A stretch of DNA of 64,000 nt from Pascua guehoae (Eukaryota; Basidiomycota; Tremellomycetes; Trichosporonales; Trichosporonaceae): the NCBI GenBank assembly GCA_001600415.1, contig BCJX01000010.1, positions 1,045,303 to 1,109,302 on the forward strand. The letters run 5' to 3'. Below are positions 12,238 to 24,239 of this stretch, in pieces. The notes beneath the pieces were generated by a model, which worked only from the letters and a program-made list of their open reading frames with translations, had not been told where the DNA came from and did no database searches. Numbering within the stretch: position 1 is the first letter of the stretch; the number at the start of each line of letters is the position of its first letter. Position numbers and translations under genes: made by a program.

Positions 12238-13219
12238 CAGCTTTGAATTTCTGGACAATCTTGGAATAGCGTCTGTGCAAGTAGACAATGCCGCAGGTTA
12301 GAAGCATGAGACCCGATCATGCAGCCCATTCCAGCCGAGCATGTGTCGTGAGCTGGCCCTGGGTTAACTTCAGCATCTCATGTCTCCGCACAGGCCGTCG
12401 CGTCACAGATCTCTCAGGAGGTGTCACACCAACGCAAATGCCATTGGATGACTGTCGACCCCACACGCCCTTTCTGTCGATAACGGTTTCAGTATGGGTA
12501 TGGAGAACCGAACGAGGACTGGAAGGGCGCGGGGGCCTCTAAGCTGTCCACCAGATTGGTGCGCCATGGCCGTTTGAATCGGGTGGTCGCCAGACGGGCG
12601 TCAGAGGGACAGTTCCGTGACTGAACAACCGTTGGAGTCCCGACTTGCGCAGAGGGTTTCAGGACTGCCCAAAGACTGGACGCAGTACTGGGCTCACCTC
12701 TGGTTACTGTCGGTATGACGAACTACGTTATGACACCGTCGTCTACTTAGTGCGGGGTGAACATTATGACCATCCATGTGCGGCTGGATCGGAGTCTAGC
12801 AGCAGGCTCGGCAAGGTCGGTTCGAGTCGATCGGTCTCGGTTAGATTGGTGTGTGGGTGTTTGTGCCTGCCAAGCACTTGCATGGAAGAGCTGCGAGCAT
12901 GCGCCAATTGAGACGGATGGATTCCAAGGTGGCTTGAGAAGGGCCATACATGCATGCATGCATCCCCAGTGCCGTGCACGGTGTCACTGTACAGCTGTAT
13001 GCTGAGTGCTGGATGCTGTGGATGCTGTAGCACCGTGCACACCCACGCGCACGCTGCCGTACAGGCTATCGCCACCCGCGTGCTGGCAACATTTCATCAG
13101 GACCTTTGCACGGTTCTGTCAGCGCCCACGCCTTGACATCTGCCATTCCTCCCTTCCTCTTGACCCGTCCATTGCATCTCTCGTATCAACCCAACGATAA
13201 CGTCTTCTACGGAGCCTTA
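12238..13219. other. Spacer between tandem paralogues A and B
   Basis: No supported gene. It includes a TGCATG-rich palindromic patch near 12950-12962. A more distal exon of gene A around 12288-12540 cannot be excluded. Confidence 0.4.
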
Positions 13220-14274
13220 ATGACAATCGCCAAACGTAACATGTTAAGCTGGCGGGGCGTATACGAGATGCTCTCTGGGAGTGGCGAAGAGCCAGGTATC
13301 CGTGTAGATTCGGACAGAGACAATGCCGCGTTGGAACACTTGAAAGTGATCAACGTCGACATCATAGTACGTGTTCTGCACATGTACCCCGTTGACTCTA
13401 GCGCGTACGATACAATGTGGACGCCGTCGAGATCGACGATAATTGTGGAGGCGACTGGATGCCATTCGTAAAGGATACTCGGACGCGCGTGAATGGCATC
13501 CCAGACACCCAACAATGGAGTAAGCTCGTCTCCCCCAATGCCCGCTCGAATGGCCTATTCAAAATTGACATGGCCCAGTTCACATTTCCCTCCCCTTCAT
13601 GGACTGGACACTCATGAAGACACTGGCGCAAGAGTACAAGTGAGTTGATGCCCTTTGAATCCCGGCCCTCTGACGTGCAGCTTGCACCCCCTCATTGTTG
13701 AAAGGTTTATCGAGTGCATGTACAAGAGGCCTGAACAGTTCCAGTCTTTTGGGAGTCAGTTCTACTTTGAGATTCCCCTCTTGGAATATGCTCGTGCCGA
13801 CAGATCGCTTCAGACATTCGCAGAGCCAGGAGCCGATGAGCAGAGGTTTGATGACGACTATGCCAATTGGCGACGATCAGTGGTCACCCACGACGCTCTC
13901 TCGATTGTTGGCGTTGCCACCCGTGACGGTATGAACAGCACTGAGCCTCAACTAATACTGATCAAATAGGTACGCTCGTGACAATGGATAGAAACGAGCC
14001 CACTCTTCACGGACCCCTTCCTCTACACTGGCACGTCCGGGGTATCCGTTCTCGACTTATGATGCCCGACAGTATACTCCGTCGCTCTGGAGTCGATGCG
14101 CTTGTCGTTGCTTTCGCGGATCTGGGTGAGGGCTCATATCTATCTACATCTACATCATATAAAGCGAAGATGCTCCGAGATAAACGTGGAAGCTGCGTGG
14201 TTTCCACATGGCCAGCTACCAGGCGGGGGAAGGAGACCGAAGGATTGTGTGTGTGTGTGTGGTGCAGGGGGTAG
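13220..14274 (+). CDS. Hypothetical protein, tandem paralogue B
   Basis: Exons 13220-13366, 13402-13519, 13579-13639, 13681-13928, 13970-14274; 292 residues if the last exon reads through to the TAG at 14272-14274. Same intron positions and phases as gene A about 0.98 kb upstream, so the pair arose by tandem duplication and the exon structure has been kept under selection. Both N-termini are short and variable; the shared core runs from the GEEPG motif to the VATRDG/VATADG motif. Beyond that the copies no longer align. A possible extra intron starting at 14126 (GTGAGG) would change the C-terminus. No domain recognised. Confidence 0.55.
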
Positions 14275-14576
14275 GGCTGGGATAGAGCAGAACTCAGAGA
14301 TGACAGGGCGAGCCTGTGTTGAATTTCTCTAGCGATCCAGCACCTTTTTCTTCTTTGCAGTGATCGGTTTCATTTTCGTGTAGTCCAGTACAACACTGAC
14401 CTCAGGCACTGATTACTTTGGCTCATCGCTTTCTTCATATGCCGGGTTTGCGAGCACTGCAAGCCCAGTACACTTTGTCAAGGTGGGCTGTGACCTGGAG
14501 CCCAGAGTAGAGGCCTGCTCACACACAGCCCGAGGCAACCGCGGCGTGGGCCGAGGCTACTTGCCACTTGGCACGG
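14275..14576. other. Short intergenic spacer
   Basis: AT-richer than its surroundings and may hold the leader or a first exon of the gene starting at 14577. Nothing else seen. Confidence 0.3.
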
Positions 14577-15212
14577 ATGCGTACAATCTACGGCTTTCTA
14601 GTGGACCTGTGCAACACTATCCGCAACGGCGACAAGGAAAAGCGCACAGCAGAAACTGCACGTGCCATCCTCATGGCCCCCGGTTGGCAAGCCGGCCCAC
14701 AGGCAGACTCGAGTTTGTTTTCAGACACTGCCAAGGCGTACTGTGACCATGTCCTAGACAACTTGGTGGTGCGTAGGCTGAACCACACCTCTGAGAATGC
14801 CAGCTCACGGGAGCAGAGGGAAGGGAAAGGCCTCACCGAGCTGGAGATTGAGTACAATGCCAAGTACAAGCTGGCTTTGGTGCGTCCCGGAATACGAGTT
14901 GCACTGACAGACAAGGCATGGGTTGAGCGTCCTCGCAAGCCCGATGCAGAAGAACCCTCCACGGATCCAGTCCCGAGCACCAGCACAAGCGGTGTCGGTC
15001 ACTCAAGGGGTGTCGGTCACTCAAACGGTGTCAGTCACTCAAGCCCACACGCCGACGACACCGAGGCATACGCCAACGATAACGCCAGCGAGCACGAGCC
15101 TCCGCCATCGTATCGCGAGTCGTATCACGAGACATATCGCGAGACCAACGATGTCAGATCTGACCGTGCGACCTCTCTCGCCAACCGGTTCAGGCTGTTT
15201 AGGCGGGGATAG
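14577..15212 (+). CDS. Hypothetical protein with short GVGHS repeats
   Basis: Single open exon of 212 codons from the first ATG (MRTIYGFLVDLC). The same frame stays open 5' to an AG at 14510 or the CAG at 14528, so an upstream coding exon is possible. The first 120 residues look folded and mainly helical; the rest is a hydrophilic tail with three repeats of (GVGHS-x) at about 14989-15045, then a PPPSYRESYHETYRET stretch (PY-like motif) and a basic end (LANRFRLFRRG). No family recognised. Confidence 0.5.
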   Translation: MRTIYGFLVDLCNTIRNGDKEKRTAETARAILMAPGWQAGPQADSSLFSDTAKAYCDHVLDNLVVRRLNHTSENASSREQREGKGLTELEIEYNAKYKLALVRPGIRVALTDKAWVERPRKPDAEEPSTDPVPSTSTSGVGHSRGVGHSNGVSHSSPHADDTEAYANDNASEHEPPPSYRESYHETYRETNDVRSDRATSLANRFRLFRRG

Positions 15213-15227
15213 GTTTGGAAGAGGTTG

Positions 15228-15316
15228 GGAGGTGTGACTAGAGAGCTGGAAGCGTGAAGGTTTTGAAGAAGTTTGAGGTGTGACTCGAGTGATGGAAGCG
15301 TGAAAGTTTGAAGCCT
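15228..15316. repeat. Two-copy imperfect tandem duplication (about 45 bp unit)
   Basis: GAGGTGTGACT-xx-AG-x6-GGAAGCGTGAA-x-GTTTGAAG occurs twice in a row directly after the stop of the gene ending at 15212. It lies in the 3' untranslated region. Confidence 0.7.
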
Positions 15317-15949
15317 ACCACGTATCCCTCAGCATTAGAGTCGTGCTGTCGAAATGAGGCGAACGGGTTTGCACAACGGAGAGTGAGTGGGATCAGTGTT
15401 GCTTGAACCCCCCAACGACCGACGTCCACGAGGCACGAGCGAGCAGTCGTTCCAACGTGTGCCCATATGTATTGTACGCTGTCTCAGTTGCTGGCTACTG
15501 CCGGTTCTGAGACGCTTACTGATCCATACACCTGCAGTGCGTGGTGGGAATGGATGTTGACGGAAAGCGGTCAGATGCACGCATTAAGGGTTGCTTACAT
15601 ACGCATTAGGGGTTACATAGTAGATGGCACCTGGTAGTGAGAATGGGTATGTGGGTTTACAGCATCTCCCACTGCATCGCCTCTACACGGTTGGCTGTGT
15701 GTCATGCACGCGAGTAGACAGTGGCCATGTTCAATACTGTGCGTACCCACCATCCATCACCCACTGAGCACTGAGGTTTGGCTGCCGCCGACTGCCACAA
15801 ACCCTGGATTCTTGGGCTTGAAACGCCCGAATGCCGACCGTCTAACCGTCACCGTCGTCCTCACCGCCTTCGGTGCGTCCCCTCGGTCCTCGGTCCGTCT
15901 CGTGGTCAGCTACATTGCCCGACTGCACTGCCCCGCAGCACTGAACACC
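15317..15949. other. Intergenic region upstream of the flavin-reductase-like gene
   Basis: Holds the presumed promoter and leader of the gene starting at 15950. No separate gene is supported. Confidence 0.35.
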
Positions 15950-17420
15950 ATGCGCTCATTGCATGCCATCACCCGCCGCGTGGGAGGCAGCGCGGCCCAC
16001 CGGCCAACGGCGCATCCGCACGGCATTCGGCGCCGCAGCCCCGGTGACGTGATTGCGCCCGCCCCGCATACCCCACACTTGCAGCAGTTGCACACCACAA
16101 GCAACATTGCCCACTCGACGCGATCCAAAATGAGCCGGCCCCCGTTCGAGCGTAGGTCCTCGGTGCAAGCTGGTACTGATGGCAGAAATATCCGCATCGC
16201 GCGCGCCGTTTGACCCCGAGGTGCCCGCCGTAGTGACGCAGTCGCCCAACCCGGCCTTCAAGCCCGGCGGGGGAATTGATAATCTCGTGCGTTGGTAGAT
16301 GGGGCGGGTTGGGGGGAGCTGGGGCTGACTCTGACTCTAGCCTGCGGCGGGCGAGTTTGTGCATGGCGAATGGCGCTCGATCGACCCTGTAGAGCACGCG
16401 GGCGCGCCGCTGTACAAGGTAGGCAAGGGTGTGGGGTGGAGAGTGGGAGATACCATGCTGACGTGCAGTTCCTCGTGTCGGCGGTGGTGAGTCCGCTGCG
16501 TGCGGTCGCTGTACCGCCCGTACCATCCACCCTCTGCTATGACTGACGGCAGACCCCGCGCCCGATCGCGTTCGTCTCCAGCCTCAGCGCCGACGGTGAA
16601 CACAATGTACGTATCCCAACAAGCGACAGACTGACGCCGCAGCTCGCGCCGTTCTCCTACTTCAACGTCGTGGGCCACGACCCGCCCATGCTCATGGTGT
16701 CGTTTACGGCCCAGCAGGCCGGGCTCAAGGGTACGTACGCGCCCCCGGCTTGGATTGCCGTGCAATATACTGATGGGGAGACACGCCGCGCAACATTCGC
16801 GAGACGGACGGGTTCTGCGTGTCCATCATCTCGGAGCCGTTTATCGAGGCGGCGAATTACACGAGCATCGACGCGCCGCTCGGCACCGACGAGTGGGCGC
16901 TGGCGGGCCTCACGAAGCGGGCCTCAGAGTAAGTCTGAACTGGCCGGGCGCGGCCTCGCCGTCTGCGCTGGGTGACATACTAATCGGTCTAGGGTGGTAA
17001 AGGCGCCGCATCCCGCGGAGGCCGGCGTCTCGTTCGAGTGCACCCTCGAGCACTGGTACGACATGAAGACTGACGACGGGCGTGTCGGCGGCACCGTCGT
17101 CCTAGGCCGCATTCGCCGTATCCACGCGGTGGGTTACCCTGAGCTCACGCGGAGCTGACAGTCGCAGAAAGAGTTCATCTTTGACCCAAACGACCCGATG
17201 AAGGTCCTCGCTGAAAAGCTGCGGCCCGTGTCGCGCCTCGGGGGCATTACGTTTGGCCGGTCCACGCAGTGCGTATTGTTCCCTGATGCACTGGCAGGCT
17301 TGCCACTAGGCGAGACTGTGTGGTGGCTGACTCGCCAGGTTTTACGAGGCGCAGCGGCCACGGTGGGAACAGGTCAAGGATACGCCCGAGGTCAAGGCCG
17401 CGCTTGGGAGTCGGTTGTAG
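15950..17420 (+). CDS. Flavin reductase-like domain protein (DIM6/NTAB type), possibly mitochondrial
   Basis: Ten in-frame exons: 15950-16151, 16186-16286, 16341-16418, 16469-16486, 16553-16606, 16643-16730, 16781-16928, 16993-17128, 17168-17268, 17339-17420; 335 residues. The spliced core reads TPRPIAFVSSLSADGEHNLAP, then FSYFNVVGHDPPMLMVSFT, then DTPRNIRETDGFCVSIIS and EAANYTSIDAPLG, the usual order of the FMN-binding split-barrel flavin reductase-like family. Members bind FMN and act as flavin reductases or oxygenase partners; the substrate cannot be inferred. The N-terminal 60 residues from the first ATG (CACCATG context) are Arg/His/Ser-rich with almost no acidic residues, like a mitochondrial presequence; a second in-frame ATG at 16130 would omit it. 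Exon 4 is only 18 bp. Confidence 0.8.
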
Positions 17421-17853
17421 ATGGTTCAAGGGCGGGGGCTGTGCTATGCAGTCATGGAGAGGCGCAAGTGCTGCACCGATACCATGAGTCGTTGCGCGCC
17501 GTGCAACGGGGCTAATGACCTGAGTCTCCAGCCTTCAGCGTCGCACTTTTGACCACACCCTAACGCCCCCGAGTGCTTCCACCATCACTCGCCCTTTCAC
17601 CATGTTCTCTGCCTCACCACCGTCCCCTCACTCTCACTGGTAAGTCCATCGTCACTGCGGATGCGCACGAAACGTGGTGGTCTACCACATGAGACTGGGC
17701 ACAAACGATGGATCTGCAGCGGACCTGGTATATGCGATCCTGAACCCCCAAGCCGATACCTCCACGACCCACCAACCCCATCCCATTTCCCTATCGTTCC
17801 GACCGACCAGCGCAGCCCAAAAAGACTGGCTTGGGAGGAACTGAATCCCCTGT
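17421..17853. other. Spacer between the flavin-reductase gene and tRNA-Leu
   Basis: 3' flank of the upstream gene and the downstream trailer of the minus-strand tRNA. The trailer (17814-17853) is conserved in two other tRNA-Leu copies in the window. Confidence 0.4.
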
Positions 17854-17941
17854 TGACGAGAGTGGGATTCGAACCCACGTCCGAAGACTGCGGAGGTGAA
17901 CAACCTTAACACAGCGCCTTAGACCGCTCGGCCATCTCGCC
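17854..17941 (-). tRNA. tRNA-Leu(AAG), intron-containing, copy 1
   Basis: Read on the minus strand it starts GGCGAGATGGCCGAGCGG and ends TCGAATCCCACTCTCGTCA. Acceptor stem GGCGAGA/TCTCGTC pairs fully (one G-U), and there is a long class II variable arm (CTTCGGACG). The anticodon stem is CTGTG/CGCAG with loop TTAAGG, anticodon AAG, interrupted after position 37 by a roughly 10-nt intron (TTGTTCACCT). B box GGTTCGAATCC is perfect. The conserved T-rich trailer follows the 3' end. Confidence 0.92.
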
Positions 17942-18814
17942 GAACACGGAGGTGAATGCTCGCGGCGCGGCGCGCTCGGCGAGCTAGCCTTGGACAGAGA
18001 GGAGGAGAAGCATGAAGAGGATGGGACGGTGAGGGTATTCTGGATGAGTGGGGTGGGTGAATGGTTTGGTAAACAGCGATTTTGCGCGGTTGGAGGAGAT
18101 GTCAACGGCCAGGTGAGCGCAAGTGGGTAGTGGTGCTCTCAGCGGAGACTCGTGTTGAGGATATCGCATGCTGTTCGAAACTCTCTCGCAAGGCCACAGG
18201 AGAGCTCGCAGACATGCCTGTACTGGTACGTCATGTGAGATGTGAGAGGAGGCTAAGGAGCATGTCATGGGAGCCATGTCGTCACGATTCAGCTGTCTCC
18301 GTCATAGACACTGCGACATGTTGATGCACCGTGTCTCACATGCAGGCTTTGATTAGACTCTCCAGAAGCATTGGCTGATGCTCCAGCCACATGAGTGTCA
18401 CGAGACGAGTGAGCCGTACAGCCATCACACAAAGCACAAAGGCGGGTCGAAACGCGGAGGAATGCAGACGGCGATGCGCGCTTCAACTGCGATCTGTCGC
18501 ACAACTCGTCAACATGTCAACATCGCTCTTCAGCATCCCCCCAAGTCCGAGTCCTCGTCTGGGTCCCCGCGAATTCCCCGCCAGCCACGGCTGTGCCCGA
18601 TCATGGCCGTCATCTCACTCACACCGGTATGAGGCGCGTGAGGCGCATGCGGCGTCATGTGGCGCGCGGCGCGCGGCGCACCGGCGTACCCGCGAACCCG
18701 GGCCGTCGAGACTTGTCTTGGGTGGCGTGTTTCCGACCAGCCACGGAGTGTTGGTCACGAGGAGTCCTCGCCGCCGCGTCAAGCAGCAGCAAAACAAAAG
18801 GAGAAGCTGCTCCA
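17942..18814. other. Intergenic region between two tRNA genes
   Basis: I see no gene or notable repeat. Confidence 0.3.
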
Positions 18815-18886
18815 AGGTCCGACTGGGAATCGAACCCAGATTACAAGAATCAGAATCTTGTGTACTAACCGTTATACGATCAGACC
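18815..18886 (-). tRNA. tRNA-Gln(CTG)
   Basis: Minus-strand 72-nt cloverleaf: acceptor stem GGTCTGA/TCGGACC, anticodon stem CAAGA/TCTTG with loop TTCTGAT (anticodon CTG), T arm CTGGG-TTCGATT-CCCAG. No intron. The body resembles other fungal tRNA-Gln. Confidence 0.92.
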
Positions 18887-21527
18887 CCTTTATGTTGTTG
18901 TTCTTAGCCTATCGTGGGCGCTCAAGAGGGTGTCATAGTCATGAGGATGAGAGGTGAGTGTCAACGCTTGGATGATGAAGGGAATGTTGAAAGGACAGTC
19001 GAACAAGAAGAAGCAGCAGCATCCAGAGGTCTCCCCCGTACGACCGCCACTTTGAGCGTTACTTTTCTCTGCATTCACCTTCCCTGATCTCAGTCTTGCA
19101 TACACCAACCACCGGCATCTCAGAAACAAGCTTGCTCACACACCTGTAGGGATGCTCGCGGACCCGTGTAGGCAAAAGCTTGTTTCTCAATTGCTACCTT
19201 TCCGGTTTCGTCTTGGTTTTGGGGTCGTCGGTTGCACCTGGACTCGTCGCGATCCCTGGAAGCCTCGAAGTGTATTCCAGCAAAGTGAATGCTGCCATAC
19301 CTGCATTTTGGTCCAGCCGCATTCGGAACGGGACGTCTAGCCATCAATCGTAAAGATGCCGGAAGGTGGCTCAAAGGATGGCGGGCGGAGTCACGTAAAT
19401 ACCGCCACACGCGTCTGGTCACGAGCCGTTCCGTAGCGCGAGGCGTTGGATTGTAGATGTATTGAAGGCCTGAAGGGGCCATATACCTCCGAAGACGGCC
19501 GCGGTTCGTCTCCGAAACTGGGAAACATGGCTCTGTTCAAGGCCCGCCTAGGACGACATGGCGCCGATGACGGCAGACGGCATTCACAGTGGCGCCACGG
19601 CATGCGCCACCCACCCACGCCACCGGACGGTGACGGAACGGACAAAAGACGCCTCTCGTTTGGATTCCAGAGTTCGGACAGAGCCCAGAGTCCACATAGT
19701 TTACAGAGGCTGGCTTGGTCTTCACGTCGATGCCTGTCTCGGTACTGGTGGCTGGATGGTGAGACATTCTGATCATTAGACCACCTTTAGAGCGCACCTG
19801 GGACATTGGCTTGGGACGTGGCGTGTGGCGCGACGTTGGCGACCACATGATGACTTATCGTACTACACTAGTCCACAGTAGTGCTGATTGCCTTGGACGC
19901 ATGCCTGCATGCGTGTCCACTTTCCCGACTTTGCCGCTCGGAGCCGTACGGGCTGTGTTGTCGAGTCGGCTCACACGCATCTGCTTCTGCTTCTGCATCT
20001 GCGTCATGGCGATGCTGCAAATGCACCGCCGAGGTTTGTAACGATGATTGTCAACATGCTCGCTCGGCATGAGGACGCGTAACGCCTATCAATGTACCCG
20101 GCGCATCTCAGCGAGGAACGAGGATGTAGAGCTTGACTTGGGACCTGGGCACAGCAAAAATGACAATACGAAGATCTGGGGTTTGGTAGCGTCGATTGGG
20201 ATCCACCTGGAAAGCAAAATTATCCTGCCCACCAGTGTAAATTCACCAAGCGAGGTACAGAGTTACGGCCTCGGCGATGGCGGGGGCCGAAGCTGAATAG
20301 ACCACATGAAAGAGTCGTCATGCCCCGATCAGTCACCCCAGCTAGGCAGAGTCAGGCAGAGTCGACAACGCTTGCGTAGGGAGAATCCGTCACCAGCACG
20401 AACGGTCGCCGGTCGGCGCCGACCGCCAGCGTCACCTATGACCTTTTCGCCGACGCCACCAGAGTCACACGCGTCACAGCCACCGCCCCAGCAGCCGTGC
20501 GCCTCTCCAACTTCCGTACTACATGTCTTGGCTTGGTTCCAAGCGACGACACTACGCCATGGTGCGCCAGCTAGCGCGCGTCACGACGTCAAATGTCGCA
20601 GGCTGCACTACCTGGACGCAGATCAACCCGGTCGACCGCAATGGGCAGCCTGGGTGTTCGTTCCCAATGCCCATTGTGTCAAAGGGTTGGAGGGTGACGA
20701 AGCCACAGAGTTGTGCAAAAACGAAAATTGGAGCCGAGCTAAAGCGAGCATGTCGAGGCAGTCTGTAGTGGAGAGCGGACAAAGTGCAAGGGCCGATTTG
20801 TAGCCACGCAGCCACGCAGGGACAAATAAAGCAGCCAATTTGATCATCCACCCCACCCCCACCCCCCCCACAGCCCTCGAGCCCTGCCCGAGAGCGAGAC
20901 GATTAAGCATTCCACACCACCAGCCTGCCCCAGGCATGTGCTCTCTCTCTCCTTCCTGTCTGTTTGTCCGCCTTAGCCCCCATTGGTCAGCCCTTGGGCC
21001 CTTTGCCCCTGCCTCTTGCCCCTGCCCACCGCCACTCGTCTTTTTTTTTATGGACGCCACCTGCTCTGACCCTTTGGAGTTTACCCTCTGTCGGCCTCCA
21101 CCTACGCCATTCTCATGCCGCGCTCTGCCGCTGGGCGCTCTGTGGCCCTCGGCCACCCTTCTCAAACCCTCGGCCCCCATCGGCCTTTGATCCTTGCTGT
21201 TGGTCTGTCTCAGCTGTCAGCCCTTTACCACCGACACTCTCAACTATCCTTGGGATTGATCAGACATATGTCTGACCACCGCGCACGGCCCGCACGGCCC
21301 CAACGTCCTCCCTCCTCGTCCATATTAGTAGCCCAAGGCTACGACAAGCACTGTCGACGCCCTCCTCTACTCACCTACTTTTCTCACAACTAGACTTTCT
21401 CATCAGTCGCAGGCAAACTCGACATTGTCTTGACAGCGAACAACGTTCTACTTGAACTGGATCGACTCTCGCCACCACCAACTACAACCCCCCCTCCCCT
21501 TCCCTCCCTCCCTCCCCCCACACCACC
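18887..21527. other. Long intergenic region, leader of the next gene at its end
   Basis: 2.6 kb with no supported coding exon; the open frames here lack domains and splice consistency. The last 120 bp (about 21400-21527) are strongly pyrimidine-rich and form the leader of the gene at 21528. Confidence 0.35.
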
Positions 21528-22253
21528 ATGTCCGACCCCATCCTCCCCTCCATCAGGCGCCGCTTCACGCTGGCAAAGCACCGTCGCTCGAGCAGCTCAT
21601 CATCTGGCGCATCCTCGGCATCGGGCATCCCCCCCTCGCCACCATTGCCCCGCTCGCCTGCCTCTACTAGCTTTTCGGGGACACCGCCCGCGTCGCCCGT
21701 GTCGGCGTCGATGATCTCGTCGCCCACATTAGCCCACGACAGCGACGTGATGGCCATGCTGTACCCCATGCCAAACCCTCACACCCGCGGCCACTCTCGG
21801 TCGTACTCGTACGCCCAGCCCGAAGAACCATTCACGTCGCCGCGGATCGCCCCCTCGCCACCCATGGCGATGCCCTCGCGCGCGTCGTATGGGACGCAGC
21901 TCCCTCCTGTCCCTGCGCGCGCCGTCCCCGCATGGCGCTCCAACCTCCTCTCCCTCGCGAGCAGCTATGGCTCGCTCGCAGATGCCGAACACAACCCCGA
22001 GGCCCGCGCCGCGCTCGACTCGGTCATCGGCCGCCTCGCAGACCCACGCATCACGGAGCGCCAGGCACTCGCCATCCTCCGCGCATACCTCGACAGTATC
22101 CACTCGTCCCAGCGCGGCGCACACCCCATGTCTGCTGCTGCCCCACCACGCACCCCCGCTACGCCCAGGTACGCCACGACATTCGAGTTTGACCGCGCCT
22201 TCACACGCGTCGCAGTCAACCGCCACCGCGACGTCTACGGCGTCGCAATCTGA
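21528..22253 (+). CDS. Hypothetical Ser/Pro-rich protein
   Basis: Uninterrupted 241-codon frame with ATG in ACCACCATG context after a C/T-rich leader. Residues 1-125 are low-complexity, rich in Ser, Pro and Arg (SSSSSSGASSAS, PPSPPLPRSP), likely disordered and phosphorylated. Residues about 128-195 look helical (WRSNLLSLASSYGSLADAE, then RLADPRITERQALAILRAYL) and are the best candidate for a folded core. No signal peptide or membrane span. No family recognised. Confidence 0.65.
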   Translation: MSDPILPSIRRRFTLAKHRRSSSSSSGASSASGIPPSPPLPRSPASTSFSGTPPASPVSASMISSPTLAHDSDVMAMLYPMPNPHTRGHSRSYSYAQPEEPFTSPRIAPSPPMAMPSRASYGTQLPPVPARAVPAWRSNLLSLASSYGSLADAEHNPEARAALDSVIGRLADPRITERQALAILRAYLDSIHSSQRGAHPMSAAAPPRTPATPRYATTFEFDRAFTRVAVNRHRDVYGVAI

Positions 22254-24239
22254 TCCGTGTGACCGTTACCGACCGCGCGGGGCCGCTTCCATCCCCAAAG
22301 CCCGACTGCCGTCGTGGGTCAAGGACCGACGCGGTGGGGGTGTGGGGGATCGCCTTCTCCCTGTCGCCCTGACGCCCCAAGCCACCACCCGATCGCGCTC
22401 AGACACCGCCATTCTACCCTTTCTTTGTAAAAAAAACCAGGTGAGAAGCGAGCCCAAGTCCCCGAGTCCCAAATTCAAGCCCCTGGTTCCTCGGAGTGTC
22501 CTCGAGGCCTGTGCTGACTGCCCTCGCAGATTCTTACATCCCTAGAGGCTCACTGCCCTCCTCCACTCGCCGATATACCGACTATCGGCCTGTCTTAGAC
22601 TTGCGCGACCTCCCCGCGCTCTTACATTATGTCTATAGTTCCAGTTCTCTTGCCTTGTTTGTTTCTACCTTTCAGTTGTACCATCTACGACCTTTAACAC
22701 GTATACGACGACAATGCAACGATGTGCATCGGATGGCGGGACGGCGGACTGAGCTTCTGACCAGTCGCACCTCTGGCATCCTCTGGGATGAGCAGCGTCA
22801 GGGCCCCGCAGCGAGCGAGGACGCACAGAGCAGCAGCCGTATCGACGGACCAATGTTTCGCGAAGCCTTCGAACCTTTGACATGTCTCTCTGACTTCTGC
22901 CCCTCATTACTTTACACCATGGCCTCCGCACCGAGGCTGTGCGTGCCTGTAACCCGTCACACGGAGGAGTGAAGCAGACGGGGAATAAGAGACCGAAGCG
23001 CAAGGTGAGTGGAGACGCTTGGCGTGACACTCGCGGTCCGTGGGGGTGCCTCGCGCCAATCTGATATTCTCTGATTCCAAAGAGATAACCCCCCTCATGA
23101 CCCCTCTCGTGTCGCCCTCCACCGGCTATCGCATGGTCGCATCCCGATCGGTCATGGGCGACGACGAATGGACCGCGTGTGGACGCACGGGGCTGCTCGG
23201 CTCTGTCATTGCGGCGATGGGATGAGGTGGTCCGCGTAATCGGGGACGGTGTTACTCAGCTGGCCGCTGGGCTGGCTGGGCTAGCTGGGGCCTGCAGCGA
23301 CGGATCAAGCATGGATTGGGGTGAGTGTGTCGGTGGTTGGTTTATTGGCAATGTGTCAATGTGCGCATGCGCATGCGTCAGGCGTCGTGTACGTGTACAG
23401 CTAGCTCCACGGAGGTGTACACCTACACGCAGATCGCCTCCCCACCGCGTGTGGGTACAGCCTGCAGAGCTGCAGTACTGCGGCCCTGCGGTGTTGTGTA
23501 GAGGCGTGGCCTGCTGCTGGCGAGCTGGCGATGACCGCTCATGCATATCTTCACGCCAAGGTTGAACTCGTACGCGCATGAGCGACCATGAGTGCAATCC
23601 CGTAATGCCCGTCTTGCGGGTATGACGTGCGTATGACGTGCATGTCGCCACCATGCCAAGCACCCCCGCGACGCGTTTGATTTCTCTTGATGAAAATAAT
23701 TTGGGTCCGCTGTGTGCTGTGTGGGGTTGTGTCTTTTGCCACCCAAGTGCCGAGTGCCACACACTCACCATGATCGGCACCCCACGCATGCGCAGTAAAC
23801 GTGGTATACGCGTGCACGGTTGTGTGTGCATGTGTGTGGATTGTTTATCACTGACTAGACTAGACACCCCCCCCATTGTGCTCTCTCTTTATACATTCAG
23901 TCCCCTCGTTTTTTCCTTGGTGTCGGCGGCGTCCTTCCTTCCTTGCCGCATTTCTTCATTCCATTCCATTCCCTTCCTTCCCTTGCCTTGCCTTCCCTCA
24001 ACTCAGCCCGAGTCTTTGTATCCATCACTCTCTTCATCTTTCTCTCTCTCTCTCTCTCTCTCACCTTCCTTACATCTGTCCACCCACCCATCCATCCACC
24101 CACCCACCCCCCTCTCCCACCCATCATCTACTCCTTCTCCCTTCTCACTCTCACCCACTGTACGTTCATTCCTTGTCTCCTGCAGCAGCACACTCCCATT
24201 CCCCTTCACAGTTTCCTGCAACACACACATCAACAACAC
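22254..24239. other. Intergenic region and pyrimidine-rich leader
   Basis: The first part is the 3' flank of the preceding gene; a frame at 22496-22972 has no support. From about 23880 to 24200 the plus strand is almost pure C/T, including a (TC)11 microsatellite at about 24039-24061 and CCATCCACCCACC repeats, and serves as leader for the gene at 24240. Confidence 0.45.
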
